From positions 138,559,834 through 138,623,833 of the forward strand of contig NC_069660.1 of assembly GCF_027244095.1 (NCBI RefSeq): a stretch of DNA of 64,000 bases. The letters are read 5' to 3'. Of the stretch, positions 11,556-22,516 are shown piece by piece. The notes under the pieces are model-generated. The model was not told the DNA's origin. It made no database searches and worked only from the letters and a program-made list of their open reading frames with translations. The position numbers and the translations under genes were made by a program. Position 1 is the first letter of the stretch. Each line of letters begins with the position of its first letter. Source of the DNA: Hemicordylus capensis (Eukaryota > Chordata > Lepidosauria > Squamata > Cordylidae).

Positions 11556-11889
11556 GCATGTGCGGTGGCGGCCAAAATGGCCACCATGCCGTGCTACGAG
11601 GTCCAAACGGGCCAAAAAGTCCAGCCATGGTGGTGATTATTAAGGCCTGGAGGGGGAGGGGGAACCTCCATGGACCTTCAGCAACCACCCCGGAAGGAGT
11701 TTAAGGTAAAAAGGGTTTTTGTGTTTTTTTTTAAATTAAAGCAGTTAAAGGCTTGCAAACCCCCCAGAATGCTGGGGGGGGGCAGGTTTGGCTCGACGTT
11801 GAGCCAAACCATGAGGGTTCGGCTCAACATCGAGCCTTCGAACTGAACCAGCTCGACAGCGAACTGTTTAGCCAGTTTGCACATCCCTA
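11556..11889 (-). mobile_element. Foldback hAT-like element, right half only
   Basis: Ends 'gtttgcacatcccta'. Contains the family blocks 'ggccaaaatggccaccatg', 'gaggtccaaacgggcc' and a self-complementary stretch 'ggctcgac' / 'gtcgagcc' at 11790-11870. No left terminus found; it abuts the SINE-B fragment at 11553. Confidence 0.6.
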
Positions 11890-13542
11890 GAAAAGAGGGT
11901 CATTTTTCAGTTGTTTAGGACTCTGTCTGTTGATTTTGAAGCAGATCAGTCAATTTATTGGTTGTTAATAATTTTAAATTTAAAAATTAAAAAAGAATCC
12001 TATTAGTGACTTATTTCATGGCAGAAAATTTAAAAAGTTCTGGAACTAAAGCCCCCACCTCCAGACCATCATCCCACCCCCATGTGGAAGAGTCTGCCCA
12101 TTGCCTTCATTTAAAAAGGGTAAACATCACCCCACCCCACTTTTCACCCCCCTTTATATTTCTGGAATGGCTTGGCCCAGAGTTCTGAAATTGGGCCCAA
12201 ATGTAGGACCGGTTAGCATGACTGTGTATTGATTGAGAAGTGAATCTGAAGTTGATTTTTAATTATTTTGTGGATTTAAACAAAAAATGTCAAAGTACTA
12301 TAAGTGGCTTGTTTCATGGCAAAAAATTAATGCTTCATTATTGGAAGGAAGCAAATCCAGATCAGTGACTCATACAGATTTTCAATGGGCAGCCTCTCCT
12401 GTGTGTGAGAGCCTTAAGACCACAGGAGTTTTAAATTAACATTTCTTACAGCACACTACTGTCCCTGGTTAGCACATAGCTGGAAATATCTCATTTAAAT
12501 CCTTTTAGAGCATGTAATTATGATTGTGTGTTCTTTGCTGGTCAGAGACCAAACTAAGATTGGATTGATTGATTGATTGAGCATTCTCCTGGACTCAGGA
12601 GAGAAGATAGAGTCAAGAGAAATTAGAATCCTCTTTTTTTCTTTTTATTATTTAAAGAAAAAGACTTATAAAATTCTCCATGCAGATTTTGTGAATGGAA
12701 CTCAAATGTGAATATAATCGTTATAGTACTGTTTCTTTGTAATAAATGTCTTAACTGAGAAGTAGCTGATCTTCACAAAGCATTCTGAACACATCATTTG
12801 AAAAATAGTGTTGTTGCTTGTGATTTTTTTTATGAGGTGTCAGTCGAGTGTTTGGTTAAAACCACTACTTTAAAGGCACAAGTCTGAGCTTCATGAATAT
12901 AAGGACACCCTTTCGTTTCATATAATAAAAAGTAGAGGCCAGATTAGTGTGGGTTTTCTTTTTTAGCCTACTGTATATTTTTCTCAGATTTTAAGAGGTG
13001 TGTATGGCACAAAGGAACTAGTCAATTGATAGTTTGTCTTTCTCCTTATAGACGCATTGCTCTATATTTTTCTCCAACTGTGGCCACCCTGGCTATTTTT
13101 AAACCTCTGATGACTGTAACCTTTTAATGCAACTCTCCATCCAGATCCTCAGTTCTCTGGGAGCTTGTCTAAACTTGCTGCATTTTCTGAGCTAGTATTC
13201 CTAAGTCAGTGCTAGTATGTACATTAGTGAAAGCAGACTGCTAGTTCCACTGTGAAGCTATTTGGTTCATAGATACCAAATCATATCATTAAAAAATTGG
13301 TCATGTATTAGTGGAAGGGCAGAAGGGCTACCATGACCCACCAAAGAATTTTGGAAACCTTAATTGTCTAATCTACTTTTTTTTTTTTTTTGCTTTTTTT
13401 AAACATTAAGATATTACAGATCTATCATGTAACAAATCTGCTTCAAAGGGTAGCTCAGTATACAATCAGTAACATTGTTCAATGTGGTACCAAAGGGTGA
13501 GGGGAAAGCTGATATTTTACCAGCCAAGTAGATGTGGAGTTA
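11890..13542. other. AT-rich sequence with a diverged direct repeat
   Basis: Segments 11925-12040 and 12225-12335 share order and wording ('ttattggttg' / 'ttgattgag', then 'agtgacttatttcatggcag' / 'agtggcttgtttcatggcaa'), so this looks like an old direct duplication about 295 bp apart or two copies of an unknown repeat. (GATT)4 is at 12563-12580 and a T run at 13377-13393. No exon recognised. Confidence 0.45.
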
Positions 13543-13765
13543 AATTTATTTATTAATTTAATTTAATTTAATTCAATTGTGTTCAATTTATATACCACCC
13601 TATAAAACTCATACCAAGGCAGTTTACAGAAGTTAATACAATAAAATTCCATAAGATCACATTAAAATATTAAAAATATTTAATTAAGAACATAAAAAAC
13701 ATAGAAACACCAAAAAGCAGCAGCCATAAAAAAGGCAAAGACAGAGCAGTCAGAAAGCAGAGAGG
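13543..13765 (-). repeat. LINE 3' end (L2/CR1 type)
   Basis: Inverse of a 3' terminus 'tataggggtggtatataaatt' with an (AATTA)n-like tail at 13543-13575, followed by A-rich former 3' UTR. Diverged from the 4928 copy, so a different subfamily. Confidence 0.6.
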
Positions 13766-13865
13766 TTGGCAACCCTTAAGGGATAAAAGCCTGAACAAAT
13801 AAAAGGGTTTTAGTTGTTTTTCAAAAGCCCTATTCAGGCACTGTGGTGTGGGTGTGTGTACACAG

Positions 13866-13875
13866 GCATCAGACA

Positions 13876-13925
<50 letters not shown>

Positions 13926-13944
13926 ATAGATATAGATATATCTC
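13866..13944. repeat. (CT)n microsatellite with GATATA extension
   Basis: An almost pure CT run from about 13878 to 13920, then 'gatatatagatatagatata'. The serine/leucine-only and arginine/glutamate-only reading frames over it are repeat translations. Confidence 0.9.
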
Positions 13945-13981
13945 TCACACATACACATGTTTTTGTGTGAATGACTGTATC

Positions 13982-14322
13982 AGGCTATTCATACGTGTGT
14001 GCAAAACCAGGCTAAGGGAGCCCAGCCCGGCTTTGCACACAGGTGTGAACCACCGGGATCAGGGAAGATGGCATGGTCATCTGCAGGGAGGTAAGCACTT
14101 TAGGGTTTCCTCTCTGCAAATCCTGTAGCCTTTTCTCATTGCTCATGAGTAGAGGCTTTATATAGATTGACTTTTAAAGTGAACTTGGTGGAGGCCCCCT
14201 CAAATGTAGAGTACAGATAGGAAATGAAATACTGTACATGCACTGAACATAACATCTGAATAATTCTACATGTGTACACTGTACACAGATCATATGTGCC
14301 TTGAACATTGTGTGAATAGGCC
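13982..14322. mobile_element. GGCTATTCAC hairpin element
   Basis: Left end AGGCTATTCATACGTG; right end is the inverse of GGCCTATTCACACAATG. Just inside the left end, 'gtgtgcaaaaccaggcta' pairs with 'cagcccggctttgcacac' at about 14023-14042, leaving 'aagggagc' as loop. Then 'gtgaaccaccggg' follows as in the copies at 18453, 26041 and 56428. The right part is AT-richer and resembles the 23911 family, so this may be a hybrid or a separate subfamily. Confidence 0.5.
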
Positions 14323-14324
14323 TT

Positions 14325-14400
14325 TTATTTCAAATAGATCCTGCCTTTCCTCCAAGGAACTCAGAGTGGCAGAAGCATGAACTGCAAGGAGGAAGGGGGA
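14325..14400 (-). repeat. SINE-B or LINE tail fragment
   Basis: 'atcctgcctttcctccaagg' plus 'aactcagagtggc' is the inverse of the 'gctctgggctccttggagga...ggatataa' 3' terminus. Confidence 0.5.
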
Positions 14401-14539
14401 AGAAAAAGAAAAATCCCTTAAACATAGCTTAAACATAATAAGATACGGACAACGTAGGAGAAAAAAATGGGGGAAAGAACACTTTCTGCAAGGATACATA
14501 TCTTATGTTTCAAAGCATAAGGAGTTCATTAAAGTTCAA

Positions 14540-17330
14540 CCAGATCACTGAAAATTACTCTTCTTTACCTTGCTGATGAAAAAAGACCAGTTTGCTGACA
14601 GGAAACACATATCAGTAATCCAAAATTCAATTCAGGAGTGAATTTGTCCTTCCAGTTATAATCCTTTTGGCAACACCCCAAGTGTGAGAAATCCATAATT
14701 CTTGATATAGTACTATCAAACTCAGCTCTCAAAAGCTTTGAAAGCAGCTTCAGAATATATCAATTGATCCAATGTAATAACGTTGTGGGAGGCCCAATTA
14801 GCCCAATAAAAAAAATTATGAGCAATCTTCAAACAGGGATTCACCCACAATGTGAGCTTTTCATGCTGGAAAAGATCAAGACCAAGTCTAGAACCCAGGG
14901 TTCTCCATATATGCTTTGTGGCTTTAACCAATGGTAATGACCCAAATCCATGAACAAATGATGAAGCAGCTGCCAAGCTTTCAATGGGGTCAAATAATAA
15001 CTCTCAAGCTGTGTCCAAGGTCTGACCAAGAAATGGGAATCATAGTTCAAGCCTAAGACTGAAGATAAAAGAAATGGCCAATGATAAGCCTGAAAATGCA
15101 GAAAATTAAATCCGCCTTCTTCAACAGGTAGTTGAAGCTTACAGAGTGAAAATCTGGGTGGGTGTCCTTGCCATAAGAAGTCATTGACTAATTTTTAAAC
15201 TTGCTTAAAATATGATGAAGGTATAAGAATTGGAAGGCCTCTTAAAATATGAGACTCAATGTTAGTTTCATCTTAACCACATTTATTTTACCCCATATAC
15301 TCAATAGAATTCTGGCCCACTGATGTAAGTTATTTTTCATTTGACCCCAAAATTTTAAAAAGTTTAAATTTACTAACTGAAAGAGTTTCCTAGAGATTAC
15401 TCTAACTAAATAGACAAAAGACTCTGGATGCCAACTAAAACTTCAAACCCTACACTCATCAGGAAAATCTGTAGAACCTAAGGGCATCAAATCAAATTTG
15501 CCTCAGTTTATGGAATAACTGGATAAATTACCAAACCTCAGAACCAAGGAAGTAAGGTTAGGAATTGAGACATCTGGTTTATCAATAAAACATAAAATGT
15601 CATCTGCATGCTCAATCCCACCTAGTGAATACCCTTTATGTTATCCAAGTCTCTAATAGCACAAGCCAGGAGTTCTAACACCATGTTGGGGGGAAAAGGC
15701 AATAGAGGACATCCCTGACATGTGCCCTGTTCTAGCCTAATTGATGGGGATAATAGACCATTGGTGATTATTTGTGAACAAGGTGCCCTGCACAGCATAG
15801 TAACCCAAGTAATTAAAAAAAAGTGGAGGAAATCCAAATTTGATCAAAACGTGTTTCAGGAATCCCAGATGGACCATGTCAAATTTCTTCTCCACATCTA
15901 AAGAAATTTTAGCAGCTTAGTCTTGCTTCTCTGAGGATAGAGCTAATACAGCAGTCAACAATCTAATGTTATCTGATCTGTGACAGCCAGATAGAAACCC
16001 AGTCTGAACTGAATGAATACTGATAGGAAGCACAGTCTGCACCCTACATGCCAACCCTACACTCCGTTAACCTCATTTTTTTGCTCGTGTGTCACTTTTG
16101 CTCGTGTGGCATGTGGCAACACAGAAGTAGACCCCCAACCGGGAGGCTGCAGCCAGCCTCCCTCGCTTGGGGGTCTCTCTAGGATTCACCACACACTCAC
16201 ATGGGGCATCCTGGGACTTCTGGGGGCTGCGCGGCCGCTGATCCCCACAGCCCCCACCAGCTCCGTGATGGAGCTGGTAGTCATGTAGACAGCCAATTCG
16301 GCTGCCCAGAGCAGAGGGCATGATCATTTGTGGGGAGAGCGGGCTAAGCCCGCTCTCCCCGCAGATCCTGCTAAGGCGCTTCGCACGTGTCGTGTGAAGC
16401 GTCTCAATATCTTAGCATCCACATTTAACAAGAAGATAGATCTATAGCTAGTGCATAATCCCAAATCTTTACTGGGCTTAAGGAGAACAGTTATATAAGC
16501 TTCATTAAAAGAAGGAGGGAAGTACTTATTTTAAAAAGCATCATTATAGACATCCAATAAAATTGGAGCCAGGAAACATATATATCTTGTGAAACTCCAC
16601 AGAAAATCCGTCAGGCCCTGGGGCCCTACCAGATTTCATAGATTTAATTGTGGTCATTATTTCCTGTAGAGAAAGAGGTGCATCTAAAAGACTGATCTTA
16701 CCTTGTGTTAAGTGTGGACGATGCACCTTTTGTAGGGAGCTATTTATGTCTGCATCAGCATTAGATATACTATTACTGTACAGTTTGGAATAAAACTCAA
16801 AAAACTGTTGATTTATAAATGCAGGGTCTGTGTAGACATTGCCTTGAGTGTCACAAATAGAAGTTATAATGTTACACTGTTTTATCTGCTTCAGCCTAGA
16901 AGCCAAAAGTTTACTAGAATTCTCCCACCCCTTTCTCAATATCTGCCAAGTGCAATTCAACAACAATTCAGTTTCTAAGGAGTATAACTTATTAAGTTCA
17001 TATTTAGCCATATGTTAAGTTCTATATGACTCAGGAGAAAGGGATAATGCATTTAAGGTTAATAAATCCTTAACTTGCTTTTCAAGAGATACCATCTGAG
17101 CCCTTTGTTGCCTTTTAAAATGTGAAGCATAAGCAATAATCCAGCCCCGCAGAAATGCTTTGAAGTATCCCAGACAAGGGATAATGATGTAATAGAGCCC
17201 CTGTTAAAACAAAACAAATAATTCCTCCATATACTGTTCCATTTGTCTAGTAAACTGAGGATCATTCAGCAAGGATATATACTTCTCATGAAAATTGAAG
17301 GGGAACTTTGCCAAAAGGGGCTGATTTATA
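14540..17330 (-). mobile_element. Decayed L1-type LINE ORF2, interrupted
   Basis: Non-LTR reverse transcriptase of the L1 clade, in pieces. The 17011-16544 frame (155 codons) carries the linker helix region and the diagnostic SGRAPGPDGF motif before the fingers. 16055-15960 encodes the 'QTGF.SG' and 'DNIRLL' part. 15837-15622 encodes 'LEQGTCQGCPL', the L1 form of the RT motif. 15050-14722 is the C-terminal region. There are several frameshifts and stops, and no intact YADD or endonuclease domain is visible; the 5' part is missing. It is split at about 16056-16415 by a GC-rich element. Confidence 0.85.
16056..16415. mobile_element. GC-rich hairpin element inside the L1
   Basis: Splits the L1 ORF2 between the codons for 'LLNVDAKIL' (right) and 'CRVQTVLPISI' (left). 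It contains a perfect 14-bp-arm hairpin at 16332-16360 (ggggagagcgggct, one-base loop), an inverted pair around 16170-16230, and ends at the right with 'gtgtgaagcgtctc'. Base composition is far richer in GC and CpG than the surrounding L1. The left end is eroded, so no target duplication can be read. Confidence 0.7.
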
Positions 17331-17948
17331 AGAAATCATCATAAGAAGATCTTGGCCATGGGGACAGGCATTGCTGCATAACATAACCTTACATTACTTC
17401 CACATGGAATCACTATCACATTTCTGCTGATTGTGGAAAAGCAATGCCTCAGCAACATTAAATGGCCCTAGTATGGAAGCAATGCAGATGTCATGTAATC
17501 GGTTCATACTAGATGGTGACCTCTCTAAAGTAGGAAAAACACGACAAGATTCCCATAATGGAAGACTACTTCCTTCTCTCCCAGAAGCACAAAAATTAAA
17601 ATTAACACTAGGAGTCAACTAATTACAATGAGCTGGTGCAAGGAAAGGAAGGGAATGGCATATTTCTAATGTTCTGTCATGCTGAGTCAATGTCAAAGGT
17701 TAGCATCCAAAGCAGTGTTCCCACTGTTGCACAAGTGGACAGCATTTGCCCTGCCCCTTCCTTAGAAAAGCCATTTTGAAGGATCGAGGAAGTGGTGTAA
17801 CAAGTTCTGAAGGGGTATGTGTGCAAGAATTGAACATTGACCCCATCAGAAAATTTCCCCTTAGGAATCAATGGGAAACAAAAGGTTTAATAACTCTGAG
17901 AATTATCAGCACTCCAGTCCTCCAGAAAAGGACTGGTATAAAGCATGT
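17331..17948. other. Unassigned sequence
   Basis: Lies between the L1 5' truncation point and a hairpin element. No family or exon recognised. Confidence 0.45.
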
Positions 17949-18453
17949 TGAGCCGGGTCTCATGATCCGTGAGACCCGGTTTTGTCAAAACTGCGGGGAG
18001 AGCAGGCTAAGCCCACTCTCCCCGCAGACGAGCGCGCAGGGAGCCCTGGGCGGCCGGATGGGCCGCCCACACGATGGTTGGCCCCGAGACGGAGCCGGCG
18101 GGGGCTGGGGAGCTTGGGGGCCGTGCGGCTCCCAGAAGCCCCAGGATGCCCTGCACAAGTGTGCAGGGCATACTGGGGAGACCCCCGCGCGGGTAGGCTG
18201 CTTTTAAGCCTCCCAGCCGGGGGTCTACTCGTGAGTAGCCATGGCACGGAGCTGCACCACTGCTACTCACGAGCAGCTAGCCCGGTTTTGCGGAGCGCTC
18301 ACTCCGCAAACCCCGGCTAAGAGATGGGCTACAGGAGCGGGCTAGCTGCTCCTGAACCACCGGGCTCAGCTGCGAGCCCAGTGGTTCTAACGATCACAAA
18401 AATCGGGCTAGGATTTTCCTAGCCTGATTTTTGTGATTGTAAGAATAGCCCCG
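17949..18453. mobile_element. GC-rich hairpin element, near full length
   Basis: Ends are TGAGCCGGGTCTCATGATC on the left and, inverted, GGGGCTATTCTTACAATC on the right. Internal hairpins: 17991-18027 (ctgcggggagag arms, 16 of 18 paired), 18141-18176 (ccaggatgccctgcac arms, 15 of 16), about 18352-18390 (ctgaaccaccgggctc), and the terminal one at about 18392-18445. It looks like a CpG island but the same structure recurs at 16056, 26040, 36425, 55944 and 59383. No target duplication is clear. The 153-, 112- and 95-codon frames over it are by-products of high GC. Confidence 0.75.
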
Positions 18454-18489
18454 TTGTGTAAATAGGTGCTCACCAGCTACATCTCTCCC

Positions 18490-18635
18490 CAGTGCTGAAG
18501 GTTTGGTTGGAACTCAGACCTGCCCTCTCTTTTGGGAGGCTGGTCTGGTTCAAGCTCAAACCAGTTTAACTAGGTCAGTTAGAATCAAATTTTGATTTTG
18601 AACCAATTTTGAACCAATTCACACACCCCAAATAT
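18490..18635 (-). mobile_element. Foldback hAT-like element end fragment
   Basis: 'ggttggaactcagacctgcc', 'ctggttcaagctcaaaccag' and 'gaaccaattcacacacccc' resemble the degenerate 'gaaccggttcgtgcacatccc' end of the TAGGGRTGTGCA family. The terminal bases are diverged. Confidence 0.45.
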
Positions 18636-18639
18636 ATTC

Positions 18640-20257
18640 TGCAAAGTTTCAAGTAAAGAAACTCATAACAAAAATCATGATGCAAGGTAAGGAATGATGC
18701 AAAATAAGGAATGCAGCTTGTTGCACTGTCTGTCCAAAGCCTTGGGGCAGCAATGGAGAAGGCCCGTCCCCGAATAGCCAGCAGACGAGCCGGTGGCAAC
18801 TGCAGACAAACTTTTCTAGATGATCTCAATGGGCGGTACGGTTCATAGCGAAGACATTCTCTTAAATACCCAGGGCCCAAGCTGTTTAGGGCTTTATAGG
18901 TTATAACCAAAACCTTGTACTCTGCCCGGAAACTTACTGGCAGCCAATGCAGATGTTTTAAGATAGGAGTGATATGGTCTTTCCGAGATGACCCAGAGTC
19001 CAATCTGGCCGCCGCATTCTGAATTAACTGCAGTTTCTGGACTACGTACAAAGGCAGCTGCACATAGAGTGCATTGCAGTAGTCAAGTCTGGAGATGACC
19101 AGCAGATGTACTACTGTTCTGAGGTCATTTATCTCAAGAAATGGACAGAGCTGGCATATCAGCCCAAGCTGATAAAAGGCACCTCTGGCCACTGCCTCAA
19201 CCTGGGACACCAGGGAGAGTTTTGTGTCCAGAAGCACCCCCAGATTGCGTACCTGTTCCTTCTGGGGAAGTTGACCCCATCCAGAACAGGCAGATCAAAA
19301 TTATCCCCTGAGTTCTGACCCCACACAATAAGTACCTCCATCTTATCTGGATTCAGTCTCAGCTTGTTACCTCTCATCCAGCCCATCACTGCCTCCACTC
19401 AGGCATTTAGGGAGGTTATGCCTTCTGCTGATGATGTTGACTTGGAGAAATAGATTTGGGTGTCATCAGCATACTGATAGCACCCTGCACCAAATCTCCT
19501 GATGATCTCTCCCAGCGATTTCATGTAGATGTTAAACAACATCGGAGACAATATAGAGCCCTGAGGGAAACCATACCGAAGTTCAGTTTTTGAAGAACAA
19601 CAGTCCCCGAGAGACACCATCTGGAATCTGCCTGAGAGGTAAGAGTGGAATCACCGCAAAGCAGTGCCTCCAACCCCCAACTCCCTCAGACACTCCAGAA
19701 GGATACTATGGTTGATAGTATCTAAAGCCGCCGAGAGGTCCAAAAGGACCAACAGAGTCACACTTCCTCTATCAATTCCTAATTGGAGCTCATCCATCAG
19801 GCCGACCAAGGCAGTCTCCACCCCATAGCCCACCCAAAAGCCGGTCTGAAAAGGGTCTAGATAATCAGTTTCATCCAAGACTGCCTGGAGTTGGTAGGCG
19901 ACCACCCTATCAATTACCTTGCCCAGCCACAGAAGGTTGGAGACAAGCCTATAGTTGCTCAACTCAGAGGAATCCAGGGCAGGCTTCTTCAGAAGTGGTC
20001 TAATAATTGCCTCCTTAAGAGAAGCAAGGAGAAGCATTTATGATCTCTACCAGGTCTTCTACAACAACCTCCCTGCCAGATAGTATTAGCCACGTCGGGC
20101 AAGGGTCAAGAGAACAGGTTGTAGGCTGCATCGCTCCAAGCAGCTTGTCCACATCCTCATGAGTCACAAACTGAAACTGATCCAGCCTTGCTAAAGAAAT
20201 GGCTACTTGGTTTCTCTTCTGGCACACTGGCCTTTTCAAACCAATCACAGAAGTCAT
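18640..20257 (-). mobile_element. L2-clade LINE ORF2 (reverse transcriptase), broken
   Basis: Minus-strand frames in order: 20257-20015 ('CSLDPCPTWL', the linker before RT), 20037-19651 (RT fingers, 'NYRLVSNL', 'QTGFWVGYGVETAL', 'LDLSAALDTINH'), 19620-19399 (RT palm with 'GFPQGSILSPMLFNIY' and the catalytic YADD at 19473-19462), 19398-19159 (RT thumb), and 19237-18575 ('SRLDYCNALY', 'LHWLPVSFRAEYKVLV', 'GRAFSIAAPRLW', the L2-type C-terminus). Frameshifts fall near 20030 and 19200 and a stop near 19399. The endonuclease domain and ORF1 are absent, so it is 5'-truncated and dead. Confidence 0.92.
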
Positions 20258-20687
20258 CTATCATGGTTAAACTTTGCTATAACCATTTTGATTACCGTTT
20301 TGCAAACAGAGTTATTTTTTCCAGTTTAAAGGAAATTGCATTCTTCCTGTTCCCTCAAGAGAAAAAGAGATACTTCTCCGAGGTAAGTAAAAATGCACCT
20401 TTTTCTTGCATGGGAACAGACTTCGGCAGAAAATGGCTTGGCTTGCAAAGCATCAAACAATTCATGGTTTCCCACAAGCTTAGGAAAACAACAAACCCAT
20501 AACAAAAAGGTTGGTGTGACATAAGGAACATCAGAATTGTTGCTTTGCTTCAGGACATGAAACATTAAAAATATGGAAATAGACCCTTAAGAAGCAAATC
20601 ATTTATTGCTAATGGAAGTGGCTGTTTGGTTCCATTTCTAGCTCACTGGCCTTTTCAGACCAATCATTTGCCAAGTCAATTTGTCAA
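20258..20687. other. Spacer between two copies of the same L2 segment
   Basis: The L2 stretch 20196-20257 ('cactggccttttcaaaccaatca') recurs in the same orientation at 20618-20687 ('cactggccttttcagaccaatca'), so either an L2 segment was duplicated or two L2 copies were joined. The 360 bp between them match nothing I recognise. Confidence 0.5.
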
Positions 20688-20908
20688 GTCATTCAGACAT
20701 TATGCTGTATGAGTGTACAGATGTCTGTACACTCGTACATATGTTTGTTTGAATATCTGTGCATGAGTTCATTTTAAAATTGAACCTTTATACAGGCCAT
20801 TCAAATGCATGGTACAGCTAGGACATGTACTTCTGTACCTGGATTCAACATAACATGTAAATGATTGTACTCAGTGTACAAGTGTCGAACAGAACGTGTA
20901 AATGAACC
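20688..20908. mobile_element. ATTCAGACATTATG MITE (family F3 of this window)
   Basis: Left 'tcattcagacattatgctg', right the inverse of 'aaggttcatttacacgttc'. The interior has 'tgtacagatgtctgtacac' palindromes and 'catggtacagctagg'. Copies at 23911-24150 and 61551-61750 share both ends and middle. Non-autonomous; no target duplication seen. Confidence 0.65.
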
Positions 20909-21090
20909 TTAAGTGTGTGGACTTTCAAGGATATTGGTTTATTTGTTGTTTTTAATTTAACTTACAAGTGCCATAACTGCTTTGTTTCATTGCAGAAGAT
21001 TAAAACATGTTCTAGAACTGAATCTCTTACTCTATCCATAATTCAATCCTCATTTGCAGGAAACTGCTCCTTGCCTTCATATAAAATGAG
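20909..21090. other. Short unassigned stretch
   Basis: AT-rich, nothing recognised. Confidence 0.4.
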
Positions 21091-21097
21091 TAGTGCC

Positions 21098-21309
21098 GTG
21101 GTGGCGCAGTGGTAAAACTGCCGCCCTGTAACCAGAAGGTTACAAGTTTGATCCTGACCAGGGGCTCAAGGTTGACTCAGCCTTCCATCATTCCGAGGTC
21201 GGTAAAATGAGTACCCAGAATGTTGGGGGCAATATCCTAAATCATTGTAAACCGCTTAGAGAGCTCCGGCTATAAAGCAGTATATAAATGTAAGTGCTAT
21301 TGCTATTGC
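21098..21309 (+). repeat. SINE-A copy with target duplication
   Basis: Same tRNA-like head, 'gaggtcggtaaaatgagtac' body and 'gcagtatataaatgtaagtg' tail as at 10587, ending in (gctatt)n. It is flanked by the 7-mer tagtgcc at 21091-21097 and 21310-21316, the expected duplication from LINE-assisted insertion. The close match to the other copy suggests a young insertion. Confidence 0.88.
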
Positions 21310-21324
21310 TAGTGCCCCCATGTT

Positions 21325-21600
21325 TTGCATCCCATGTTCTAACTCCAGCATGGCTTTGCAGAAAGTTCTCAAAATTCATATAGAAGTAGCACATCGTGGT
21401 AGCATTAAATATATGCACATTCAAGGAGATCAGTCCACCCACTGATTTTTTTAAATCCATTTAAAATCAGTGAATGGACTGGTCTCCTTGATCGTCTGGA
21501 CATTTAATACTACAATCCTATTGGAACACCATGTGAAATTTAGAGCTTTCTGTCCTGCCATTCAGGAGTTATTAATATTTTTGAGTTTCCCATTGATTCC
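21325..21600. mobile_element. Palindromic foldback MITE
   Basis: 'ggagatcagtccacccactg' at 21437-21446 onward pairs with 'cagtgaatggactggtctcc' at 21471-21490. Pairing continues outward through 'tagcattaaat' / 'atttaatacta' and 'gcagaaagttctcaaaattc' / 'gaaatttagagctttctgtc', giving arms of about 110-130 bp around a short loop. Ends and target duplication not resolved. Confidence 0.6.
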
Positions 21601-22267
21601 AATGGGGAAATTTTATTACTTAAATTGGAAATTCAAGTGCAGCTCCCCCTAGTGGTGGCCCATGTTCATTCCAGATGTCTGCTCAATTGTAGATTGATCC
21701 TCAGCAACAATGTTAAATGCAGCACAGGTTACCGCAGAGGGTCAGGGGAATTCAAAGAAAATGAGCAGAAGGAGTATTGCACTGTTGGAGCTCTAGTTTG
21801 GATGCTAAACAAGATTAACTGGGAATACGTTCCAGCTGAAGGCAGTTTCATATGTTTCATATCACCCACCACCACCACCACCCCAAGAAACCCCTTCCTT
21901 CATGAGTTTAGAAAATACAGACTAGAAGTCTGTATCTCTATATTATCCTGGTGAGAAATACAAAACTTGTTCTCTAAGGATAATTAATAATCAAGATAGG
22001 TGGGCTTGTGAGAAGAACATTGGAAACTTCAGAGTCACAGTAGGACCCTGTAGTTGTAACCCATGTTTCTTTCTGTATGTGCTGCATACATGTAGAAAGA
22101 TCAAGGTTCAGATTCTCACTTAATCCATTCCATGTGCTTTTCCACAGTACAAGGTGGCCCATAAAGACAGCAAAACAAAACCACAAATTCAAATAAAGAC
22201 CAAAAAAATTCCTGTGTCTTGCAAAGTTAGTCAAGAGGTGGGGAGCACGATGCTTCTGGCTCCTCCT
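21601..22267. other. Unassigned sequence
   Basis: Holds a (CCA)n run at 21867-21885. The 109-codon frame 21625-21954 has no recognisable domain. Confidence 0.5.
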
Positions 22268-22516
22268 TAAAGGTAAAGTGTGCCGTCAAGTCAATTTTGA
22301 CTCCTGGCGCCCACAGAGCCCTGTGGTATTCTTTGGTAGAATACAGGAGGGGTTTATCATTGCCATCTCCCACGTAGTATTAGATTATGCCTTTCAGCAT
22401 CTTCCAGTATTGCTGCTGCCCAATATAGGTGTTTCCCATAGTCTGGGAAACATACCATCAGGGATTCAAACCAGCAACCTTCTGCTTGTTGGTCAAGCAT
22501 TTCCCCATGGCACCAT
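22268..22516 (-). repeat. Sauria SINE
   Basis: Full-length on the minus strand: BovB-like tail at 22268-22310, body with 'gatgctgaaaggcataatct', and tRNA-like head ending near 22516. Closest in layout to the copy at 9694, without its duplication. Confidence 0.92.

Noticed and set aside
13866-13944. RERE-rich and SLSL-rich reading frames
   Set aside because: Translations of a CT microsatellite.
17746-18320. Overlapping 153-, 112- and 95-codon frames in GC-rich DNA, possible CpG-island exon
   Set aside because: The sequence is a dispersed hairpin element with several copies in the window.
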